The position numbers and the translations under genes were made by a program. Source: Leucogyrophana mollusca (taxonomy: Eukaryota > Basidiomycota > Agaricomycetes > Boletales). Taken from it: a stretch of 25,075 bases of DNA. Under the pieces are notes generated by a model, which saw only the letters and a program-made list of their open reading frames with translations, did not search any database and had not been told where the DNA came from. The first letter of the stretch is position 1. Every line of letters starts with the position of its first letter. Where the stretch lies: positions 1 to 25,075 of the forward strand of contig MU266662.1 in assembly GCA_021014945.1 (NCBI GenBank), written 5' to 3'. Below are positions 18,797-25,075 of this stretch, piece by piece.

Positions 18797-19322
18797 TTAT
18801 TCGATTACAAAAAGGGCCTTCCCGACGCCGTTGGATTCAAAAGATACAGCAGCTTCCTTCACTATGCTGAGCGCCTCACGGGCCTTGGATCTAGCCTCGT
18901 CCAAATCCGTTATTCTTCTCGACATAATATCAGCCATCTTGTTGAAGTAGGCCCTCTTCTCTTCAAGCGAGGTGCGTTCCTCGTCAAGAGCTTCAACCAG
19001 AATGCAAGAGGCAGCATGCGACTCCTGCGCGAAACGAGGAGTGACTTCAAAGTCCATGTCAAGGTTGCTAAGCTGTTGGCGAGCTTAGTGTAAGAGTGAT
19101 CTATACAGCTGCTTTAATTACCAGTAGTTTAGCAAATGACTCCGGCATGTTATGGTCGCCTATAACGTAGCGGGCATACGTAGCAGAGCTGCCAATCGTG
19201 ACTGGTTTACTTTCTGCATGTGACCTGCGCTCGACTACACCTGCTTCTCCGCGATTGACGTGGGCCGGTGACTCGCAACCAGGCCTCTGAGGTGGGGGGG
19301 TGGACGATGATTGGGAGATCAT
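18797..19322 (-). CDS. Small coiled-coil hypothetical protein (two exons)
   Basis: Exon 1 runs from 19322 to 19122 (67 codons) and ends GCTAAACTACTG before the donor GTAATT. A 49-nt intron (19121-19073) ends CGCCAACAG and contains a likely branch site, CACTAAG. Exon 2 (19072-18797) begins LSNLDMDFEV and stops with TAA at 18797-18799. The splice is phase 0 and removes an in-frame stop, giving 158 residues. The N-terminal third is Ser/Pro-rich and probably disordered. The C-terminal half is highly helical and charged (LDEERTSLEEKRAYFNKM, RRITDLDEARSKAREAL), typical of a coiled coil, so oligomerisation is likely. There is no signal peptide or membrane segment. I recognise no family. The neighbours give no functional hint. 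Confidence 0.5.
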
Positions 19323-19478
19323 TGAGGGGTGTAAAATAATTCAGGAAAGGGCGCAAAAAAGGCTTCGTTCAAAACTTTTGAACTTCCAGGGGGATGTGGT
19401 AGTGGTATTCACCACAGATGGTGTGGGAATGGGGACCAGGCTTGTTAGTTATACGAGTTAAGGCGGAGCCTCGTTGAA
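19323..19478. other. Intergenic between two minus-strand genes
   Basis: An A-rich and T-rich spacer (TGTAAAATAATTC, GCAAAAAAGG, TTAACAATTATGTAATATG). It should hold the promoter of the coiled-coil gene and the 3' end of the gene above it. No clear TATA element was found. Confidence 0.35.
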
Positions 19479-19768
19479 TTAACAATTATGTAATATGATA
19501 GCGTTTGGTATGGGGAATTTCTGTGAGTCAGGGGAGGATGCGTCAGTGAGATGTTTGGGGGACGCGTCGGTGGGACTGTGGGGGGAAACAGAGACCATCA
19601 ACAGGTGCGGCCAGCGTTTCCCAACAATCGAAAAACGGGGAGAAAACACAAAAGACGAATGAAAAGGAGTAATACTCACCCAACAACTTGAACCAGCCCC
19701 CGCGTCACCTCCTCCCCGAGCGGTGCGACGATCCCGTTCACGCACAATATGCTCGCCTCGGTCCGCAT
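19479..19768 (-). CDS. Possible small gene with a strong intron (unrecognised)
   Basis: On the minus strand ATG 19768 opens MRTEASILCVNGIVAPLG and continues EEVTRGLVQVV to a strong donor, GTGAGTATT, at 19679. A pyrimidine-rich intron of 104 nt ends CCCCCCACAG at 19576. The splice (phase 2) then reads PTDASPKHLTDASSPDSQ...IILHNC and stops at 19479-19481, a total of 61 codons. The frame is also open upstream to an ATG at 20008, which would add a Pro-rich N-terminus. The intron signals are the best evidence; the product is not recognised and could be the 3' part of a longer gene. Confidence 0.35.
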
Positions 19769-19940
19769 CTCGGGTGCCTTGGGTGACTGTTGGGTTGCTG
19801 CTGGTAGGTAGGAGCACGGGTTCAGCGTTTGGCGCGGAACGTGGTAGCGTTCGGTGAGGTGAGGTGGCGGTGAGTTCGGTGGGTCAACGTGTAGCGGGAG
19901 GGCGGGTCGGTGTTTGGTGGGGGGGCGGGCCGGCGTTGGG

Positions 19941-19974
19941 CGGGAGATAGGGAGGGGCGGGAGATAGGGAGGGG
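19941..19974 (+). repeat. 17-bp tandem repeat, two perfect units
   Basis: The unit CGGGAGATAGGGAGGGG is repeated exactly, within a G-rich stretch (19915-19980) that could form a G-quadruplex on the plus strand. It lies upstream of the short minus-strand candidate gene. Confidence 0.7.
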
Positions 19975-20239
19975 CGGGGACGTGTTGGTATGCAGTGTAA
20001 CAACACAACGTGCACTGGCACGCATCGGTATCATCACCCTTCGCCTTGCCCCTTCCCGGCCTTGTACGCCAGCCGATACTTCCCCGAGCTGAGGTCGCGC
20101 TCGCTCAACCACAGCTGCTCGCCCGCAATGAAATCGACGCCCACGCGCCCAGCGACGCGCATCCGCTGCTGACACAGCGCGACATCGACGAGGGCGACAA
20201 AAGCGCCGTCCGTCTGTGGTGGCGAGTTGCGCACTGCCG

Positions 20240-21235
20240 TCCTGGAGGAAGTGTTTTCAAACTCCGGCCGGACGCGTCGCTCGCTGCCGACCCTTCCCAT
20301 CAAACCCTCGACATCATTCCAACACAGGACCCTTCTTCTACCCATGCCTCCGATCCTAGTAGATCAGCGAAGCCGCGTCTTCAAGCACAGTCAAAGCATC
20401 CCGCCCCGCACCACGACACAGGGCTCCGTCCTGTTTCCCTAGCCCACCTTGCTAGCAGAGTATCTCCCCCGCCCCACGTATCATCACGACTTCTCCCTCC
20501 CTTGTGTACCCCGTTTCTTGTCTACCAGTCCTATTCACAGACTGCACGATGCGTTTCGCCCCCTGGCCTTGAACAGAAATTGATGTAATCGCTGACAAGA
20601 GCCTCTTCAGCACTGGCGGCTATCTCCAGGTTTTCATCAGAGGGCACACAACAGCGGCATATCTAGCTACCACTGGAAAACGAGGTGTTGTTGTGGTAGA
20701 TCCTTCATTGCTACACCTCCTTGATCGCAGCAGGCGCCATCATCTTCACGATCATCGCTTTGTTCTCCATTTTTGCGTACTTTGGACTCAGATCCCCCAT
20801 CCCACTCGCGTCGCTCCTCCTGCAAGTTGTCGTAGACGTCTCAAAACAGCACGTCAGCGTCTGCTCGCTTATGCTTGAGACTCTCGACTGTGTCCAGGTC
20901 AACTTGCCGGAGCCGACTCCGCGCCAGGATGGTGTGGACGTCCAATTGGCGTCGGTCTTGACGGGGTTTTACTGTCCTGCAATTGGAAAGCCATACAGGC
21001 GGTGACTTAAAGTATAGGCTGCGTCGACGAGGCCCCGAGATGTCAGTTCGAGCGGAAAGAGGGAATGGGAAAGACGATGATGAGGCAAAAGAACGTGGAG
21101 GACAGTGTGCTGTCAATGAAGACGGGGCGCCGAATAAGCACGCGTATGCTATAAGGGTGGAGCGCTCACCGATGGCATGAGGCATACTTCGAACAGCATG
21201 CACACAGCTTGTATAGAGGGCATGAGAGGGGAGGA
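20240..21235 (+). repeat. Duplicated upstream region, partner of 11310-12300, with promoter module copy 3
   Basis: It follows 11325-12300 in order, with an extra segment at about 20870-21090, and ends in the promoter module (GGACAGTGTGCTGTCA, ATAAGCACGCGTATGCTATA, ACAGCTTGTATAGAGGGC at 21205-21222). Here the TATA-like GTATAGA is followed not by a WD40 leader but directly by inverted repeat E. It is a promoter copy that has lost its gene. Confidence 0.65.
20721..21005 (+). CDS. Possible small membrane protein ORF inside the duplicated region
   Basis: ATG 20721 opens IAAGAIIFTIIALFSIFAYFG, one clear membrane segment of about 20 residues, then LRSPIPLASLLLQVVVDVSK. The partner copy at about 11990-12110 keeps part of this reading (GAATFTVIALFCVFA) but has a stop before it and frame changes after it. 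Conserved hydrophobicity across both copies hints at an old small membrane-protein gene, whose 3' end may be altered by introns (a candidate acceptor CAAAACAG lies at 20844-20851). Low confidence. Confidence 0.3.
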   Translation: MIAAGAIIFTIIALFSIFAYFGLRSPIPLASLLLQVVVDVSKQHVSVCSLMLETLDCVQVNLPEPTPRQDGVDVQLASVLTGFYCPAIGKPYRR

Positions 21236-21745
21236 GCCCCACGCAAGATCCCGCGTGCGCTCCGCACAAAATCCCTCTCCCTCTCCGCACTTGTCCGGGA
21301 GCCCTCCATCGGCGAGCATAGCATCACTGGATCAAAAATAGGTGGATATTCCATCGTATGGGTTTATATTTGTATGATGCGCAAATGGCGAGCGTCTGGT
21401 AATCCCTGGCAACGTCGTATAATGGAATATACGCCTATCCTCAAACCAATGATGCATCCCGCTCTATTGGGCCATCCCAACCTCGCCACCCCGCAGACCA
21501 CACTCACGCACCCCAAACTACCATATCGCACTCCACTGCACCGCGCCCTCGTGCCCGAAACCATATCCGACATCTAGCACGCGGTGACTTTGAACCAGTC
21601 GCTGGCCGCGGCTGATGCATCAGCGAGTGCCTCGACACGCTGGAAAACGAGATACATAAAAGCCCCCTTCGATTTAACTGCGGTTCGGTTTCTTTCAGTT
21701 CATCGGATACCGCAAGGGGTTCCCTCCGTCTCCTGCTATCGTTTT
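21225..21745 (-). repeat. Repeat E, copy 3 (inverted)
   Basis: The reverse complement matches copies 1 and 2: CCGCGTGCGCTCCGCAC, AACCTCGCCACCCCGCAGACC, CTGCACCGCGCCCTCGTGCC, GCTGATGCATCAGCGAG, AACTGCGGTTCGGTTTCTTTCAG and GGGGTTCCCTCCGTCTC. It is interrupted by a small inserted element at 21321-21455. Confidence 0.7.
21321..21455. mobile_element. MITE-like insertion, 135 bp, with about 40-bp terminal inverted repeats
   Basis: The left end, GCATCACTGG...AATAGGTGGATATTCCATCGTA, and the reverse complement of the right end, GCATCATTGG...GATAGGCGTATATTCCATTATA, align over about 40 nt with few mismatches. The other two copies of repeat E lack this segment and run straight from GAGCACATCC or GAACATCCCG, so the insertion is real. 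The flanks read ATA on the left and ATC on the right; a 2-3 nt target duplication is possible but unclear. There is no coding capacity, so mobility would need a transposase from elsewhere. Confidence 0.65.
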
Positions 21746-21997
21746 CACTGAAGCGTTATGAGCGAGAATGGGGAGTTCATGGCGAACACCGGTGGGCTGG
21801 CCTCTCGTGCGACTGTAGGGCACGGCAATGTTCCTGCATGTTCCCTAGGCCGTCGATCAAATCTCATCAGCAATCCGCGGCCGGAGTGATGCATTCAATG
21901 CATTATTTCCTTGCTGGCATAACGGTATTGGGCTGGGGCACTCCGAAGCTACGCTACTCGCTGCCTAAGCTATCCCTAACCAGAGAAACCCACTCCA
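21746..21997. other. Intergenic, 3' side of the secreted-protein gene
   Basis: Nothing recognisable apart from short ORFs. It separates inverted repeat E from the stop codon of the secreted-protein gene. Confidence 0.4.
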
Positions 21998-22514
21998 CTA
22001 GGGACCATTGTAGCAAACTCTGACCGAGCTTGATTTGTACAATTTTGGCGACACATTGTCCACCCTTAACTTATTCTCATTCGTGCCTTTACCCTCCGGC
22101 CCTACAGCATGATAAGCTCGCGTGAGTCCAGTCTGAACGGCACAAAAATCAACGCCAAAAACACTCACCCAACTGCCCTCCCTTACAGTTCACGTCCTTG
22201 AAAAACGCGTATGTCCAATCTTCCCCATTGCCATTGATAATGTGCATACTCCATGAACGGAGATGGTCATTGAGTGTGCTGTCAAACGACTGGCAATTGC
22301 ATCTATCATGACCGCCTCCCGACTCGAAGGTGTGCGTGAAGTCTTGGTAGTCCCCTGATTGGTCCGGGAGCACGTGAGCTCTGAGTTTGTAGGGGAGGTG
22401 GGTGTGGGTCCAGGCCGGCTGGGGAGTGACGATGTCACGGGCGACGGTGATGTGGGGAAGGGAAATGGCGAGAAGGGCGGCGGCGGCGGCAGCTTGCTTG
22501 AGCTTGAAGAACAT
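21998..22514 (-). CDS. Small secreted cysteine-containing protein (two exons)
   Basis: ATG 22514 starts MFFKLKQ, then an Ala/Leu-rich core (AAAAAALLAISLPHI) and a likely signal-peptidase site near TVA-RD, so the product should leave the cell. The unspliced frame ends soon after GGQLGECF. However, a strong GTGAGTG donor at 22168 and the acceptor CATGCTGTAG (22102) define a 67-nt intron, and the second exon (22101-21998) reads PEGKGTNENKLRVDN, then SSSVRVCYNGP and stop. The exons (346 + 104 nt) total 150 codons. The mature part has four cysteines (CNC, NCKGG, VRVC), enough for two disulfides. No known domain is recognised. Size, secretion and cysteines fit a candidate fungal small secreted protein, but an effector role is only a guess. 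A TATA box lies about 125 nt upstream. Confidence 0.65.
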
Positions 22515-22635
22515 CTTCGTGATGAGTCGCTAGGGTGAACGAGCCAACGAAAGGTAAAACAAGGGATTTAGTAGACAGTCACAGTACTTGTGCGTTCGCT
22601 GTGGTGTGGTGGGGTTTGGTGAAGGGTAGCCAGTG

Positions 22636-22643
22636 TTTTTATA
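22636..22643 (-). promoter_or_regulatory. TATA box (TATAAAAA) of the secreted-protein gene
   Basis: On the minus strand TATAAAAA lies about 122 nt before the ATG, followed by a C/A-rich leader (CCAAACCCCACCACACCACAG). Distance and sequence suit a fungal core promoter. Confidence 0.55.
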
Positions 22644-22699
22644 CTGAATTATACATACCTCAGCCGAAAACATCACCGCATGGACCATGGTTATTGGAC

Positions 22700-23110
22700 G
22701 AGACATGAGGTGCGCCGTCAAGTGACCATTATAGCATATGTAGCACTGATTTCCCCCACGGCCCGTCCTGTGGAAGTGTCATAGCGCGTATCTAAGTCCT
22801 GGTAGGGCCCCGAAGCCGGTAGGAGGAGAATGCGCTACTCTTGCGGTGTAGTCCGGACAATATAGTGCCGGATAGGAGACGGAGCGCCCTAGCCGACTTT
22901 CGACGCGGAGGTACTTGTGGGTCTTTATTGCGGAGAGATCTGGAGAGATAGGCACCTTGACATCACAATATTGCAGCGTTCTCAAAGTTCTTGTGTGTAT
23001 GAGGAGAGTATTTACCACATCGCAGGTGCATCACCCCCGCCACGTCCTGCGGCCACTGGAATTTGAAAATCTGGGTTGCTTCCTATGCAACATGAATCCC
23101 AACGTGCCGA
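22700..23110. other. Intergenic, no gene recognised
   Basis: Short overlapping ORFs on both strands, without motifs or consistent splice sites. No similarity to other parts of the window was noticed. Confidence 0.35.
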
Positions 23111-23149
23111 CGCGGTCGGTTAGTTTACTGACCCCGTTCCAGCTTCCAG

Positions 23150-23460
23150 TCTCCTGTATGGTTTTGCAATCACAGGACAGGAAAACATCTTCGTCAAGGC
23201 CGCCGCCAATCAGACGTTCACACCATTCTCGCGCGGAGTCGGCTCCGGGTTGAGTAGTTGAGGTTCTCAAGCACACATTGAGCATCGTCTTCGTCGGCGA
23301 GGTAAGTTCACTGCGTCCGGTGCGAGGCGGTGTGCACCTGTGGTGTGCATGATTCATCGTCACGCTCACGTCCCACGTAGGTACGACTCGATTCCTCGCT
23401 CGATCCTGCACTCGACGTGGATTGAGTTCCCGCTCCCAGCCGTCAAAACGCAAGAGATTC
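23150..23460 (+). repeat. Dispersed repeat X (inverted partner 3700-3965)
   Basis: Contains CTGTATGGTTTTGCAATCAC, TCAAGGCCGCCGCCAATC, ATCGTCTTCGTCGGCG and CGATCCTGCACTCGA. One plus-strand frame reads LYGFAITGQENIFVKAAANQ and soon stops; the opposite strand is also open. It may descend from an exon, but the family is unknown. Confidence 0.6.
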
Positions 23461-23503
23461 AAGCGCAGCAAGTTCGGCGAGAGAAGACACAATGGTATGT
23501 GAG

Positions 23504-23710
23504 ACAGGAGATACTCTGTTGGCGATAGAAGAGGCGGTGGGTTGAGAGACAGAACGTGATGAAGTCCTGCGTTGGTTGCAGGGGGGGGGATATGGTCACT
23601 GTGCTGGCGAGAGACGACGCGGCCTCATTGATCCGCCAGGTCTGGGTCCGTTGGTGTGGGGAAAGGCTTCGTGTTGGAGCGATGCCGATGAGCGCCAAGG
23701 CGTCGGAAGT
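23504..23710 (+). repeat. Dispersed repeat Y, copy 2 (partner 3395-3605)
   Basis: CAGAACGTGATGAAGTCCTG, CTGGCGAGAGACGACGCGGC and GGGTCCGTTGGTGTGGGG match the first copy. A run of nine G (23581-23589) sits where the partner has a short GGGA. Confidence 0.65.
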
Positions 23711-24360
23711 GTCGAGCGGTAAGGTCGGGGCTTTGAGGGGAACGGTCGACGGTGGGCGAAATATCACTAAAAGATACCTATGTTTAGCTGCGAAGTCTTC
23801 TGCCCACGAATTTCCGCGATCCCAACGCTCGTGCATCTGCTCGACCTGAAGCATCGATCTCGATGCCTACTGCGCACAATGTAGTATTGCGTTGTGCAAG
23901 CTTATCGGCACTGGTGTCAGGGGCCTTCGAGTCTGTGCGACTTAGTCATCAGGTCTTCGATGGGTAGCTCATTGCGGTGACTGCGTTGACGAGAATTCCG
24001 CAGTTTCAGGGTTGGTGGTGTCAGGGATTGCTGATAAGATTATTCCAGCACGTGCAGTTTATAGATCGATCCTAGTCATTGTATAATGGGAGCATGGAGG
24101 TGAGAGGCGGGGACAGGAGGGGTAGTGTGGAGAATCTGGAGACGGCATCGAGTTAGTGCAACACAGTACATCCTTCCTTCTCGCCAATATGGCACATCCC
24201 CCCGTGTCCCCACAAACCATGTCGTATGCTGTGGGGAGAATGCCTGGGGCACACGTCCACGGAGGGGTTAGTGCTGAGGATCATAGGGATGCATCAATGG
24301 CGAGGGACGGGGGACACGTCACCGGGCGCGGCGCAGCCAGCTAGCCGCGGTACTTGAAGG
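23711..24360. other. Intergenic, no gene recognised
   Basis: Only short ORFs. From about 24340 a G-rich stretch leads to a TATATA element. Confidence 0.35.
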
Positions 24361-24363
24361 GGG

Positions 24364-24369
24364 TATATA
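24364..24369 (+). promoter_or_regulatory. TATATA element
   Basis: GGGGGTATATAGTG lies 95 nt before ATG 24459 and is followed by a pyrimidine-rich leader (CGCTTCGTCTTCCAGTTCC, CGCTCCACCTCCTGG). Part of this leader resembles sequence at 11785 and 20545. The layout is like that of the WD40-type promoters. Confidence 0.45.
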
Positions 24370-24458
24370 GTGTTACCCCCCCAGGTGTCCCGCGCTTCGT
24401 CTTCCAGTTCCATCCCCAGACCGCTAGACTCGCTCCACCTCCTGGTCACTCGGCCCAC

Positions 24459-24821
24459 ATGAGTTACCCCTTCTCACAATCGTGTACCTTGTACAAGCTG
24501 TACGCTTCCGAGGGCTCCAGATGTACGGGCAATGGTCGTTATGACCGGCGCTGGGGCAGCTTATGGGGGGAGGATGGAGTATGTATGACACTCGAGATTG
24601 GTGCTGGATCGCTCGTGGCCTTATCGACAGGCAGCCATACTGATCTGTACGTCGGCCGAATCGTTCATATCTTGACCCCCAAGCCACTTGGTGGCAGTCA
24701 TGCTCATCGACTCGTGTGTTGTACGGCTGTAGCAAAATTTGTGCTTAAATACACCTTGAACGTGTCGCCGACCACACCGATGTACGAAAACACATTCGAA
24801 GCCGGTGGTTTTTTCTGTTAG
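24459..24821 (+). CDS. Possible hypothetical protein behind a TATA element
   Basis: The ATG follows the TATATA element by 95 nt and opens 120 codons: MSYPFSQSCTLYKLYASEG, then a mildly hydrophobic stretch (LEIGAGSLVALSTG), VGRIVHILTP and a Cys-containing end (FFC). No domain is recognised and no intron is obvious. Only the promoter spacing and the open frame support it. Confidence 0.3.
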   Translation: MSYPFSQSCTLYKLYASEGSRCTGNGRYDRRWGSLWGEDGVCMTLEIGAGSLVALSTGSHTDLYVGRIVHILTPKPLGGSHAHRLVCCTAVAKFVLKYTLNVSPTTPMYENTFEAGGFFC

Positions 24822-24895
24822 TCGTCGGGGGCCATGCGTGTGACCTGCGAAGGAGGTCCATATATATGACGCTCCGATTGTAACATTAATATTTT

Positions 24896-24970
24896 GCGCC
24901 ACACACCCTGGGTTCACGCGCCACACACCTGGATTTTCGCGCAACACAGAGACCGAGCGCACACCACGCA
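24896..24970 (+). repeat. Degenerate short tandem repeat (GCGCCACACACC units)
   Basis: GCGCCACACACC at 24896, GCGCCACACACCT at 24918, GCGCAACACAG at 24939 and GCGCACACCAC at 24957 are spaced 18-22 nt apart. The window ends soon after; no gene is seen from 24822 to 25075. Confidence 0.5.
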
Positions 24971-25075
24971 CGAGATTTGGTGCACAACACTCCGCCCAGG
25001 GGAGACTCAGAGTACAGTAAAACAAACTAAGATTAGCTAATCTCGCAGGGTAAGTCCATGAAGTTCCACCCAGCC

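Noticed and set aside
23031..23492. 153-codon minus-strand frame with GGGLDEDVFLSCDCK
   Set aside because: It has partial similarity to the inverted copy near 3900, but the frame is broken there and no family is recognised. Kept as repeat X only.
1..25075. tRNA, rRNA, CRISPR array, telomere repeats, transposase or reverse transcriptase genes
   Set aside because: Looked for by eye on both strands; no cloverleaf with a proper T-arm, no regularly spaced repeats, no TTAGGG arrays and no DDE or RT motifs were found.

Overview
The window looks like nuclear DNA of a filamentous basidiomycete, most likely an Agaricomycete close to Rhizoctonia/Ceratobasidium. The evidence is many short GT-AG introns (about 49-91 nt), a TKL-type kinase of the kind expanded in Agaricomycetes, a WD40 propeller protein, cytochrome P450 remnants with the basidiomycete N-terminal pattern, and a small secreted protein. 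There are no bacterial operons, ribosome binding sites, CRISPR arrays or recognisable RNA genes. The species is inferred, not proven.

The region is a mosaic of segmental duplications in which exons, promoters and flanks have been copied, cut and rejoined. From left to right: (1) 1-669, the 3' part of a kinesin motor gene cut off by foreign sequence. (2) 679-2531, TKL kinase copy A, disabled by a stop codon and a lost splice donor. (3) 2532-4400, duplicated flank plus dispersed repeats also found near 23.1-23.7 kb. (4) 4400-8039, a TATA promoter, a seven-repeat WD40 gene, a segment homologous to the middle of the ELL-like gene, and TKL kinase copy B, whose eight exons are intact. An open frame links all three parts. 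(5) 8628-11415, block I, with a dead minus-strand P450. (6) 12130-14185, a second copy of the WD40 promoter and N-terminus, joined in frame to a complete ELL-like gene (474 codons over seven exons). (7) 14242-17635, block II, a second copy of block I with another dead P450. (8) 17.6-20 kb, mostly unique sequence with a small two-exon coiled-coil gene and a possible 61-codon gene, both on the minus strand. (9) 20.2-21.75 kb, a third copy of the WD40-type upstream region running into an inverted copy of a block repeat, which itself carries a 135-bp MITE-like insertion. (10) 21.998-22.514 kb, a two-exon gene for a small secreted protein, on the minus strand. (11) 22.5-25.1 kb, dispersed repeats and one weak ORF behind a TATA box.

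The genes do not form an obvious pathway. The main story is structural: one promoter and leader has been copied at least three times and placed in front of different sequences, giving a WD40 gene, a WD40-ELL hybrid and a dead end. Duplicated kinase and P450 genes are at different stages of decay. The best-supported expressed genes are the WD40 gene, kinase B (alone or as part of a fusion), the ELL-like hybrid, the secreted protein and the coiled-coil gene. All splice sites were read by eye and need transcript support.
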